Below are positions 37,992 through 46,118 of a DNA stretch of 64,000 nucleotides, in pieces. The notes under the pieces are model-generated. The model was not told where the DNA came from, did not search any database, and worked only from the letters and a program-made list of their open reading frames with translations. The position numbers and the translations under genes are program-made. Each line of letters begins with the position of its first letter. The first letter of the stretch is position 1. Source of the stretch: Streptomyces avermitilis MA-4680 = NBRC 14893 (lineage in GTDB: Bacteria; Actinomycetota; Actinomycetes; Streptomycetales; Streptomycetaceae); the NCBI RefSeq assembly GCF_000009765.2, contig NC_003155.5, positions 3,162,001-3,226,000 on the forward strand, read 5' to 3'.

Positions 37992-40772
37992 TTGAACCGC
38001 ACCCGGCGAATAGGTGTCACCGCCCTGGCCGTGCTCGCGGCCCTGGCGGGCTCACCGGGGCTGGCCCAGGCCCAACAGCCGCCCCAGGCAAAGCCGTTGA
38101 CAGCGGAGGCCGACAGTCCGCTGCCGCCGGGCTGGCGCGTCACCGGGGAGGGCGTCGCGCGGGAACTGGTCTGGCGGTCGGACAGGGCCGTGCCCGTGGG
38201 CGACGCCCGCGTCGAGTTCCACGCGGACGGCCGGCTGCTCGGGGTGCCGAAGGCGGCCAAGGACGGCCACACGTTCCGGCTCGCTCTCGGTAGAGCCACC
38301 CCGCTGAAGGACCTTCAAGTCCTGGCGGCCGGACGCCGGTTGGACGCGCCCGCCGGCACCACCGGCACCAAGAAGCCGAGGAACTCCGCGGCGGCCGCGC
38401 AGCCCCCGGCCCGGCTCCCGGCGAACTCCGTGGACCCGGGCAGGCCGGGCTCGTACCGCACGGTCACCGGCGAGTACGACCTCGACCCGGTGAAGCTGCC
38501 CGGCTTCGCCCAGCCGGTCGAGATGCAGGCCGTCGTCGTCGCACCCGAGGGCGCCACCGGCAAGCGGCCGCTCGCGCTGTTCCTCCACGGCCGCCACACC
38601 ACCTGCTTCAAGCCCGGTGGGTCCGAGGACGACGTGACCATCGACTGGCCCTGCGCGGCCGGCACGCAGCCGATCCCGAGCCACAAGGGCTATCTGAAGG
38701 ACCAGAAGCTGCTGGCCTCCCAGGGCTATGTGACGGTGTCGATCTCGGCGAACGGCATCAACGGCCAGGACGGGGACGCCGAGGACGGCGGTGCGCAGGC
38801 GCGCTCCTCGCTGGTGCGGCAGCACCTCGCCAAGTGGGCCGGCTGGGCCGCCCACCCGGGCTCCGCCCCGGCGGGCGTGCCCGACGCGGCCGAGGCCGAC
38901 CTGTCCCGCGTCCTGCTCGTCGGCCACTCGCGCGGCGGCGAGGGCGTCAACCGGGCCGCCATGGACAGCCTCTACCCGCCGCCCGCCGCGCAGGACGGCT
39001 ACCGGGGCCCGGTGCGCTGGAAGATCCGCGGGACCGTCCTCATCGGACCGACGATCTTCGGCCAGAATCCGGTCGCCGACGTGCCGTCCACGACGATCCT
39101 CCCCGGCTGCGACGGTGACGTCTCCGACCTCCAGGGCGAGGTGTACGTCGACGGGACGCGCGGGGTCAGCCGGGGCACCGCCCTGCACAGCGCCGTCTAC
39201 GTGGTGGGCGCCAACCACAACTTCTTCAACACCGAGTGGACGCCGGGCAAGTCCGAGGCACCCTCCTCCGACGACTTCTGGGACGACCCGGAAGGGCAGC
39301 CCGACCCGGTGTGCTCCACGGGCACCCGCACCCGGCTGACCGCCGACCGGCAGCACCAGGCGGGCGCGACCTATATCGCCGCCGCGGCCCGGCTGTTCGT
39401 CGCCGGCGACGACCGGGTGCGCCCGCTGCTCGACGGCTCGGGCCGGCGCGCCCCCTCGGCCGACCCGGCCCGCGTGCTGACCCACGCGGTCGGCGCCCGC
39501 CGCACGGGCGGCTTCCTGCCCGACGCACCGGTGAAGGTGACCGGCGGCAGGCTGTGCTCGGCGGTCGACCCCGACCCGGCCAGGGCATGCCTGAACCCCG
39601 ACACCAACGGGTCGTCGCCGCACTTCGCGGGGTGGCAGACGGAGAAGGAGACCGGCCGCGGCGCGGTCGCGCTGAAGTGGTCGACGCCGGGCACGGCGGC
39701 GAAGGTCCGCCCCGCCGCTCCGGTGTCCCTCTCCGGTGCGAAAAGCCTGGCGTTGCGCGTGTTCGTGCCGCCGAACGCGACCGGCACCAAGCTGGACGTG
39801 GCCGTCACCGACTCCTCCGGCCGCCGGGCCAAGCTCGGCCGGGTCCAGGCCGACGGGCTGCCGGGCTCCGAGCGCACCGCCTCCTACTGGGCGCGCGAGC
39901 TGCGCGTCCCGCTGACGGCGGCCACCCGCGCCGGTCTCGACCTGAGGCACGTCAAGTCCCTCGAACTGACCCCGCGTTCACGGTCCGGGCGGGCCTGGCT
40001 GATGGATGCCTGGGGCTGGGCCCCCGGTACCCCGGCGGCCAGGGCGGCGACACTGCCGCGCGTCGACATCGGCCGGCTCTCCGTCAAGGAGGGCGACTCG
40101 GGCACCCGTACGTACCACATCCCGGTCCAGGTCTCCGGGCACGGCAGCGGCAAGGTCCGCTTCTCCGTCCTCGACCCGGGCACCGGACGGGCCAAGGACA
40201 AGCTGATCACGGTACGGCCGGGCAGCAACCCCATCGACGTGCCCGTGAAGGTGAAGGGCGACACGCGCTTCGGCTACGACGAGCAGAACGACCTCATCGC
40301 GAAGGCCGTGCGCGGCGCCGTCATCGGCTCGTACCGGGGCGGCGTCACCGCGGTGAACGACGACCCCGCGCCCGCGGTCACCATGACGCCGGTCACGGAC
40401 CGGGTGACCGAGGGAGGGACGCTGACGTGGCGGATCTCCCTCTCCGAGCCCGCCGACGTGGACGTCTGGCAGCCGGTCCGGGCGCTTCCGGTCACCGAGG
40501 GCGCCGAGTTGTCCACCAAGGACGTGGACCCGCAGTGGCTGACGGACCACACCGGTGACCTCCCCGACCCGGAGCGCGCGCTCTCCAAGGCGAACGTGTG
40601 GGTGTGGACGAGCATTCCGGCCGGGGCCACCACCGCCGACTTCGTCGTGCCGACGGTGAAGGACCAACTGGCCGAGCCGGCCGAGTCGGTACGCCTCGCG
40701 CTGACCGACGACAACGCCGAGCCGCTTCCCGACCACCCCGTGCGGACGGGCACGGTGGTGGACGCGCCGTAG
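37992..40772 (+). CDS. Secreted alpha/beta hydrolase with C-terminal Calx-beta-like domains
   Basis: About 926 residues. I choose TTG 37992 because GGAGGGGA lies just upstream; an ATG at 37977 lacks a binding site. The signal peptide is residues 1-27 (RTRRIGVTALAV...GLAQA). The hydrolase domain (about 150-480) contains the oxyanion segment LALFLHGRHTTC and the nucleophile elbow GHSRGGEG (Ser313). The middle region resembles a carbohydrate-binding-like beta domain. The C-terminus (about 690-926) shows two Calx-beta-like units, with AVNDDPAP between them and VRLALTDDN at the end. The substrate is unknown; polymer esters or lipids are possible. A strong terminator follows. Confidence 0.82.
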   Translation: MNRTRRIGVTALAVLAALAGSPGLAQAQQPPQAKPLTAEADSPLPPGWRVTGEGVARELVWRSDRAVPVGDARVEFHADGRLLGVPKAAKDGHTFRLALGRATPLKDLQVLAAGRRLDAPAGTTGTKKPRNSAAAAQPPARLPANSVDPGRPGSYRTVTGEYDLDPVKLPGFAQPVEMQAVVVAPEGATGKRPLALFLHGRHTTCFKPGGSEDDVTIDWPCAAGTQPIPSHKGYLKDQKLLASQGYVTVSISANGINGQDGDAEDGGAQARSSLVRQHLAKWAGWAAHPGSAPAGVPDAAEADLSRVLLVGHSRGGEGVNRAAMDSLYPPPAAQDGYRGPVRWKIRGTVLIGPTIFGQNPVADVPSTTILPGCDGDVSDLQGEVYVDGTRGVSRGTALHSAVYVVGANHNFFNTEWTPGKSEAPSSDDFWDDPEGQPDPVCSTGTRTRLTADRQHQAGATYIAAAARLFVAGDDRVRPLLDGSGRRAPSADPARVLTHAVGARRTGGFLPDAPVKVTGGRLCSAVDPDPARACLNPDTNGSSPHFAGWQTEKETGRGAVALKWSTPGTAAKVRPAAPVSLSGAKSLALRVFVPPNATGTKLDVAVTDSSGRRAKLGRVQADGLPGSERTASYWARELRVPLTAATRAGLDLRHVKSLELTPRSRSGRAWLMDAWGWAPGTPAARAATLPRVDIGRLSVKEGDSGTRTYHIPVQVSGHGSGKVRFSVLDPGTGRAKDKLITVRPGSNPIDVPVKVKGDTRFGYDEQNDLIAKAVRGAVIGSYRGGVTAVNDDPAPAVTMTPVTDRVTEGGTLTWRISLSEPADVDVWQPVRALPVTEGAELSTKDVDPQWLTDHTGDLPDPERALSKANVWVWTSIPAGATTADFVVPTVKDQLAEPAESVRLALTDDNAEPLPDHPVRTGTVVDAP

Positions 40773-40781
40773 ACCGCCCTT

Positions 40782-40825
40782 GGTAGGGGGCATGGGCAGG
40801 GTGACCCATGCCCATGCCCCCTACC
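40782..40825. terminator. Terminator after the secreted hydrolase
   Basis: A perfect 17-bp stem (40782-40798 with 40809-40825) and a 10-base loop, beginning 9 bp after the stop codon. Confidence 0.88.
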
Positions 40826-40893
40826 GCGCGGGAAGAGCCGCGCGGCTCAGACCTTCAGCCGGGCGCCTTCCCACGCGGGGTGCTCCGGGGGGC

Positions 40894-41868
40894 ATGATGG
40901 CGGCTATGGGGCTGTCGACGCGGTTCACGGAACTGTTCGGTGTGCAACACCCGATCGCGCTGGCGCCGATGGGCGGATCGGCCGGCGGTGCCCTGGCGGC
41001 GGCGGTCTCTCGCGGCGGCGGGCTCGGCATGCTGGGCGCCGGGGGCGGGGACCGGGAGTGGCTGGCCCGCGAACTGCCACTCGTTGCGCAGGCCGGCGGC
41101 AGGCCATGGGGTATCGGTTTCCAGACCTGGGCGATCGACCGCAGCACGGTCGAGCGGGCGTTGGAGCACACCCCCCGGGCGGTGATGTTGTCCTTCGGGG
41201 ACCCGAGCCCGTTCGCGGAGTGCGTTCGCGCGGCGGGCGCTGTGCTGATCGTTCAGGTGACCGATCTGGACGAGGCCAGGCAGGCGGTCGACCTGGGCGC
41301 CGATGTCATCGTGGCCCAGGGCACCGAGAGCGGTGGGCACGGGGCCCGGCAGGGGCGTTCCACGTTGCCGTTCGTGCCGGTCGTGGTGGATCTGGCGGCA
41401 CCGGTGCCGGTGCTGGCAGCCGGTGGGATCGCCGATGGCCGCGGTGTGGCGGCGGCCCTGGCTCTGGGCGCCGCCGGGGCGCTCGTCGGCACCCGTTTCC
41501 AAGCCACGACCGAGGCCCTGGTGGACCCCTCGACCGCCAAGGCGATCGTCGAGGGACATGGCGGGGACACCGAGCGCAACCGGGTGCTCGACATCGCCCG
41601 GGGCTCTCGGTGGCCGTCGAAGTACACCGCGCGCACCCTCGGCCACCCCTACCTCGACCGGTGGCGGGGCCGGGAAGCCGAACTCGCCGGGGACCCCCGG
41701 GCCCGACAGGACTACCAGCGCGACGTCGCGCAGGGAAACATCCCCTCGCTGCCGGTGTGGGCCGGCGAGGCCATCGACCTCATCAAGGATCTGCCGTCCG
41801 CGGCCGATCTCGTCGCCACCCTGGCCGCGCAGGCGGAGGACGCACTCACCCGCGCGGGAAGACGCTGA
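40894..41868 (+). CDS. Nitronate monooxygenase-like FMN enzyme
   Basis: About 324 residues (TIM-barrel 2-nitropropane dioxygenase/NMO family). Start ATG 40894 follows a G6 run; ATG 40897 and 40906 are alternatives. FMN-site motifs are HPIALAPMGG near the N-terminus, ADVIVAQGTESGGHG, PVLAAGGIADGRGVAAAL and GALVGTRF. These enzymes oxidise nitroalkane nitronates or related toxins (family knowledge). The gene follows a strong terminator and has its own promoter region. A C-rich simple repeat lies after it. Confidence 0.88.
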   Translation: MMAAMGLSTRFTELFGVQHPIALAPMGGSAGGALAAAVSRGGGLGMLGAGGGDREWLARELPLVAQAGGRPWGIGFQTWAIDRSTVERALEHTPRAVMLSFGDPSPFAECVRAAGAVLIVQVTDLDEARQAVDLGADVIVAQGTESGGHGARQGRSTLPFVPVVVDLAAPVPVLAAGGIADGRGVAAALALGAAGALVGTRFQATTEALVDPSTAKAIVEGHGGDTERNRVLDIARGSRWPSKYTARTLGHPYLDRWRGREAELAGDPRARQDYQRDVAQGNIPSLPVWAGEAIDLIKDLPSAADLVATLAAQAEDALTRAGRR

Positions 41869-42011
41869 CCGGAGCCGTCCGCCCGGACGGGGGCCGGGCC
41901 GGCAGCGCCACTCGCTCCCGGCGTACCGGCTGCGCGCCCGCACCCGTTCGGTCAACGCCGGATCCAGATGCAAAGGCGTCCGGCGTCAGCCCGCCGCGGG
42001 CTGCGGCTCGA

Positions 42012-42035
42012 CTCGGCTCGGCTCGGCTCGGCTCG
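42012..42035. repeat. (CTCGG)n simple repeat
   Basis: Four and a half copies of CTCGG in the gap between the convergent nitronate monooxygenase-like and SulP-like genes. Confidence 0.8.
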
Positions 42036-42070
42036 CCCAAGCACACCGATTTCTCCCACCCGGAGGGCGG

Positions 42071-43189
42071 TCACCGCTCGTCGGCGGGCGGTGGAGCGGC
42101 GGTGTCGGGCTTGGGCCGGGCGGGCTGTTCGGCGGTGGTGAGGGGCGTCCACTCCGCTCCGGTGCGCAGCCGGAAGGCGGCGACGGCGGCCTCCACGGTG
42201 GGGAAGAAGTGCCGGGGGTCGATGGTGCGGGTGAGCCCATACCGTTCGATCTTGCGCCGTACGGGGTCCTTGAGCTCGGCGAACACGAGGTGTACGTGGT
42301 TCGCGTTGAGCGTCTCGTCGAGTTCCTCCAGGACGTCGGCGGCGGTGGTGTCCACGTCCGTCATCGGCTCCGCCGCGATCACGATCCAGCTCGGCCGCGG
42401 GTCCGCGTCGGCCAGTCGCCTGATCTCGTCGCGGAAGGCCTTGGCGTTGGCGAAGATGAGCGGGGCGTCGAACCGGTAGATCACCAGGCCCGGCAGTTGC
42501 CCGGCCTGTGGGTAGGAGCGGACGTCGTGGTAGCCCTCCAGGCCCTGCACCCGCCCCAGCACGGTGTTGTACGGCCACCAGGCGCGTCGGAAGACGTTGA
42601 GGACGGACAGGGCCACGGCGATGGCGATGCCTTCCAGGACGCCGAGCAGGGCCACGCCGGCGAAGGCCGCGATGCACAGCAGGAACTCCGTCCGGCGCTG
42701 CCGCCACAGTCGTACCGCTCCCGGGATGTCGGCCAGCGACAGTGACGCGGTGATCACCACGGCGGCAAGGGCCGGCTGGGGGAGGTTGCGGAACAGGCCC
42801 GGAGCCAGCACGAGCATGAGGACGATGAGCGCCGCTCCGACGACCCCGGTGAGCTGACTTCTGGCCCCCGCGCGCTCCGCCACCGCCGTACGGGAGCCGC
42901 TCGTGCTGACCGGGAAGCCCTGGAAGAGACCGGCCGCCAGGTTGGCCACACCGAACACGTCGTACGCGGTCCTGACCGTCACCTCGACGGTGACCGCGTC
43001 GGCCGAGGGGTAGTCGGCCCTCAGCCGCGCCACCAAGTTCCGGATGGACACGCATTCGTCCCGCGGGCCGGGTGACGGGACGTTCCGCGGCTCCGCGGGA
43101 CCGGCGCGCTCCATCGGCCCGGGGTGGCGGCTCACGGCCTCGACGGGAAGGCGTGCGCCGACTTGAGGAGTCCGCTCTTCGACCGTCAT
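42071..43189 (-). CDS. Truncated SulP-type anion transporter fused to a foreign N-terminal segment
   Basis: A 372-residue frame from ATG 43189. The C-terminal about 290 residues are the second half of a SulP transporter, from VFGVANLAAGLFQGFPVSTS through several membrane segments. A STAS domain follows (YRFDAPLIFANAKAFRDEI; TDVDTTAADVLEEL). A normal SulP protein has about 250 further N-terminal residues with the first membrane helices; these are missing. In their place is a hydrophilic about 78-residue segment, including SIRNLVARLRADYPSADAV, that resembles small actinobacterial three-helix-bundle proteins. A deletion probably joined two genes in frame. It is unlikely to transport sulfate. Confidence 0.75.
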   Translation of the reverse strand: MTVEERTPQVGARLPVEAVSRHPGPMERAGPAEPRNVPSPGPRDECVSIRNLVARLRADYPSADAVTVEVTVRTAYDVFGVANLAAGLFQGFPVSTSGSRTAVAERAGARSQLTGVVGAALIVLMLVLAPGLFRNLPQPALAAVVITASLSLADIPGAVRLWRQRRTEFLLCIAAFAGVALLGVLEGIAIAVALSVLNVFRRAWWPYNTVLGRVQGLEGYHDVRSYPQAGQLPGLVIYRFDAPLIFANAKAFRDEIRRLADADPRPSWIVIAAEPMTDVDTTAADVLEELDETLNANHVHLVFAELKDPVRRKIERYGLTRTIDPRHFFPTVEAAVAAFRLRTGAEWTPLTTAEQPARPKPDTAAPPPADER

Positions 43190-43520
43190 GGCCGCACCGG
43201 TCCCATGTCCCACGACCTCCAGACCGCAGAACCCCACCTCTCGCCTCTCGCCACTCGCCACTCGCCACTCGCCACTGTCGCGAGAGGGTCTCTCGCGCTC
43301 ATTGTCTGCTCGCCCGGACAAGATCGCTCCCTGGGGCCGGGGGGCGGGAAGCCGTGGAGGGAGGCGTCGGCGCCGCGGCCGGCCCGCTGATCGAGGGAAC
43401 TCGTCATCGTCCCCGTGCGGCGGGCCACCTACTGCTCACCCGGCGTGGCCGAGTGCACATCGTGCGCCCGGTTGCACCGTCTGGTGAGGGTCGTCCGGGG
43501 CAGCCCGCCCTTCGCCCTCA
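43190..43520. other. Gene-free stretch between the SulP chimera and the IS remnant
   Basis: I see no supportable gene here. It contains four perfect copies of TCGCCAC (43248-43275) flanked by further CTCGC-type repeats and an inverted repeat near CTCTCGC/GCGAGAG. It probably contains the promoter of the chimera and decayed sequence next to the insertion-sequence remnant. Confidence 0.6.
43248..43275. repeat. (TCGCCAC)4 tandem repeat
   Basis: Four perfect 7-bp units, 59-86 bp upstream of the SulP-chimera start codon. Confidence 0.85.
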
Positions 43521-44138
43521 GCTGCCGCCCACATCGAAACCGCCCAACTCGCCCTGGCTCAACTGCCCAAACACCTGCGGCGGGGACGGCAGACCCTGAT
43601 CCGCACCGAACGGCCCGGCGCCTGGGTCGCTGGAGATCACCGACATGCCCGACCTGACCACTTGGCCGAAGGGGATGCGGCTGATCGTCAGAAAGGAACG
43701 CCCGCACCCCGGCGCCCAGTTGCGCTTCACCGACCTCGACGGACTGCGGCTGACCTGCTTCGCCACCAACACCCAGGCGGCCAGCTCGCCGACCTCGAAC
43801 TGCGCCACCGCAGACCGTCCCGCTGCGAGGACCGCATCCGAAACGCCCGCGACACCGGCCTGCGCAACCTGCCCCTGCACGACACCGCACAGAACCGGAT
43901 CTGGCTGGAGATCATCCCCCTCGCACTCGACCTCCTCGCCTGGATGCCGATGCTCGCACTGACCGGCCAAACCCGCCGCTGGGAACCCAAGAAGCTCCGC
44001 CTGCGCCTGTTCTCCGCCGCCGCTCAGCTCGTGAACACCGGACGCCGCCACCGGCTCCGCTTCGCCGTCCGATGGCCCTGGACCGACGTCATCACCCACG
44101 CGATCGGCAGGCTCCACAGCCTCCCGATCCCCGGTTGA
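43521..44138 (+). mobile_element. Decayed IS1380-family transposase (3' part)
   Basis: Fragments of an IS1380-type transposase lie in order but in different frames. AHIETAQLALAQLPKHLRRG (from 43527) is followed by TWPKGMRLIVRKERPHPG and LRFTDLDGLRLTCFATNT (43660-43770). A second frame then carries DTGLRNLPLHDTAQNRIWLE and the C-terminus RWPWTDVITHAIGRLHSLPI (to 44138). At least two frameshifts and an internal deletion are apparent (between the RTE and RPGAWV segments about 60 residues seem missing). The 5' half of the gene is absent. No terminal inverted repeats could be matched. The element is inactive. Confidence 0.85.
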
Positions 44139-44338
44139 CCAGCCACTTCGACCGTCCCGACGACCCGCAGCGTCTTGCGGGTGATCCTGACCTCCTCGGC
44201 GGCTCTGCCGAGCTCGTCCAGCCGTGCGGTCAGCTGCGCGATCTGCTCTCCCGTCGTCTCGGCCTGCGCGGCGATCTCGCGTTCCCGTTCTTCCAGCCGG
44301 GCCAGCACCGCCCCGAGGGTCAGCTCCCCGCCGGTCAT
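44024..44338 (-). pseudogene. Truncated small coiled-coil protein next to the IS remnant
   Basis: The first about 65 of 104 residues (TLGAVLARLEEREREIAAQA, then LTARLDELGRAAEEVRITRK) form a charged coiled coil seen in small hypothetical proteins often found beside transposases in streptomycetes. The remainder is merely the antisense of the IS1380 3' end, so the original C-terminus was replaced when that element inserted or decayed. No ribosome-binding site is evident. It is probably non-functional. Confidence 0.5.
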
Positions 44339-44677
44339 GTGCTGCGCCAGGCCGCCACATCGATGTCTCAGGTTTCCCAGAGTCCGACGCCACTCCCCGA
44401 ACCGCCGCCGTCGATGCCTGAACCTCGACGCGACTCATGTGATGAGAACCCGCGACCAAGGCAAGGCGCTTCCGCTCGACATCCCGGTCGCAGCGGCTGA
44501 GGAAACGACGGCCCCCGCTCAATCACTGCAACCGCACCCCGGCATAACAGCAGTTCAAACCCCTGTCAGCAGCATCACTGCGTGACCTGCACCGCCACTG
44601 CCGAACGCTGAGTCAGTGCCAACTATCCCTCTTTTGTGCCAACTAAAAATCCTCGTCACACGTCGTACGTGGCCCTG
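44339..44677. other. Gene-poor decayed stretch
   Basis: No supportable complete gene. The minus-strand reading RRFLSRCDRDVERKRLALVA may be a transposase-associated relic. The right part is unusually AT-rich for the window and carries the GTGCCAACTA repeats. It probably marks the right edge of an accessory segment. Confidence 0.5.
44616..44645. repeat. Two GTGCCAACTA direct repeats, 20-bp period
   Basis: GTGCCAACTA at 44616-44625 and 44636-44645, separated by an AT-rich 10-mer, close to the 3' end of the second polyamine-binding-protein gene. Repeats of this kind occur near the ends of IS21-like elements, so it may be a transposon end remnant; this is uncertain. Confidence 0.45.
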
Positions 44678-45925
44678 TTACAGTCCCACGATCGCGTTCC
44701 ACCGCTTCGCGAACTCCACGCGCTCCGTGGACGTGATGTCCCGCGCGATCGCCAGGCGCCCCCGCATCGACGCGTCCGGGAAGATCAGCGGGTCCTCGGC
44801 GAGGGCGGCGGTGTCCTCGTCCTTGGACGAGGCCAGGATGTCCTGGGCCGCCGGGACGGGGCAGACGTAATTGACCCACGCTGCCAGTTCGGCGGCGACC
44901 GCGGGCTCGTAGTAGTGGTCGATCAGCCGCTCCGCATTCGCCTTGTGGCGCGCCAGATTGGGGATCATCAGCGACTCCGCCCAGAGCTCGGCCCCCTCCT
45001 GCGGGACGACGAAGTGGATGTCCGGATCGTCCGCCTGGAGCTGGATCACGTCGCCCGAGTACGCCTGACAGGCGAGCACGTCGCCACTGGAGAGGTCCTT
45101 GATGTAGTCGTTGCCCGTGAAGCGGCGGATCTGGCCGCTGCGCACATGCTTCTCGACCTGGTCGCAGACCCTGTGGAAGTCGTCCGCCGTCCACCGGGTG
45201 ATGTCCACGCCGTTGCCCTGCATCAGCAGCGCGAACGCCTCGTCCAGGCCGGACAGGAGTGTGACCCGGCCCTTGAGGTCGCTCGCCCACAGGTCCGACA
45301 CATGCTTGATCTCGCGGCCCAGCTTGCGGCGGTTGTACGCGATACCGGTGATGCCCGACTGCCACGGCACCGAGAACGTGCGGCCCGGGTCGAAGGCCGG
45401 CGAGCGCAGCAGCGGATCGAGGTACCTGGCGACGTTCGGCTGGCGTGCGCGGTCCATTTCCTGGACCCAGCCGAGCCGTACGAAGCGGGCGCACATCCAG
45501 TCGCTGATGACGATGAGATCGCGGCCCGTCTGCTGGTGGTTCATCAGGGACGGGCTGATCTTCCCGAAGAACTCGTCGTTGTCGTTGATCTCCTCGACGT
45601 AGTCGACGGAGATCCCGGTGCGCTTCTCGAAGGCCTCCAGCGTGGGACGCCGGGTCGTGTCCTTGTCGTCGGTGTCGATGTACAGCGGCCAGTTCGCCCA
45701 GGTCAGCCGCTTGTCGCTGACGGACAGGTCCGCGGCGGCACGGTCGCCGGGCTGCACATAGGCGGCGGGCACGCCACAGCCGGCGAGGGCGCCGAGCGCG
45801 GTGGTGCCGCCCAGCGCACGCAGGAGGGAGCGGCGGGAGAGCGAGGGCGTCCTAGGAGTCTGGGGCACCCTTGCAGCATGCCGCCCCTGTCCGGGGGCGG
45901 GCAATCGACGCTGCGTCGAGCACAT
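44678..45925 (-). CDS. Polyamine-binding lipoprotein, PotD-like (second copy)
   Basis: A PotD/PotF-type protein closely resembling that encoded at 22101-23348. Shared segments are WANWPLYIDTDD, INDNDEFFGKISPSL and QIRRFTGNDYIKDLSSGD. Tat motif SRRSLLRALGG and lipobox LAGC indicate an exported lipoprotein. The start is ambiguous: ATG 45925 has GGAG four bases upstream (415 residues), while GTG 45868 gives a shorter leader. A GC hairpin at about 45882-45905 lies between them. No permease or ATPase genes adjoin, so it may share the importer at 19-22 kb. The region beyond its stop is decayed DNA. Confidence 0.88.
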   Translation of the reverse strand: MCSTQRRLPAPGQGRHAARVPQTPRTPSLSRRSLLRALGGTTALGALAGCGVPAAYVQPGDRAAADLSVSDKRLTWANWPLYIDTDDKDTTRRPTLEAFEKRTGISVDYVEEINDNDEFFGKISPSLMNHQQTGRDLIVISDWMCARFVRLGWVQEMDRARQPNVARYLDPLLRSPAFDPGRTFSVPWQSGITGIAYNRRKLGREIKHVSDLWASDLKGRVTLLSGLDEAFALLMQGNGVDITRWTADDFHRVCDQVEKHVRSGQIRRFTGNDYIKDLSSGDVLACQAYSGDVIQLQADDPDIHFVVPQEGAELWAESLMIPNLARHKANAERLIDHYYEPAVAAELAAWVNYVCPVPAAQDILASSKDEDTAALAEDPLIFPDASMRGRLAIARDITSTERVEFAKRWNAIVGL

Positions 45926-46033
45926 CCGCTCCGGCCCGACACCTTGTCGATCATTCCGTGGCCGACGGCACCGGCAGCTGCAACAGCAACAGCCGGACCG
46001 CCTGACCGCCGGACCGGCGCCGAGAGGAAACAC

Positions 46034-46073
46034 CCGGGGCCCCGGACGGATCATCTCCCGTCCGGGGCCCCGG
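46034..46073. terminator. Terminator after the second aminobutyraldehyde dehydrogenase
   Basis: A perfect 16-bp stem (46034-46049 with 46058-46073) and an 8-base loop, about 45 bp beyond the stop of the gene ending at 46119. It separates that gene from the polyamine-binding-protein gene. Confidence 0.85.
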
Positions 46074-46118
46074 CGTTCACGCCCTCAGCCGGCCGACGAC
46101 GTCAGCCGGCCGGCGACG

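Noticed and set aside
43281..43520. Remnant of a protein-coding gene on the plus strand next to the IS1380 relic
   Set aside because: Short frames with Cys/Arg-rich text could not be tied to any family.
44545..44575. tRNA-like T-arm (AGTTCAAACCCCTG)
   Set aside because: The flanking stem does not pair and no cloverleaf can be drawn upstream.
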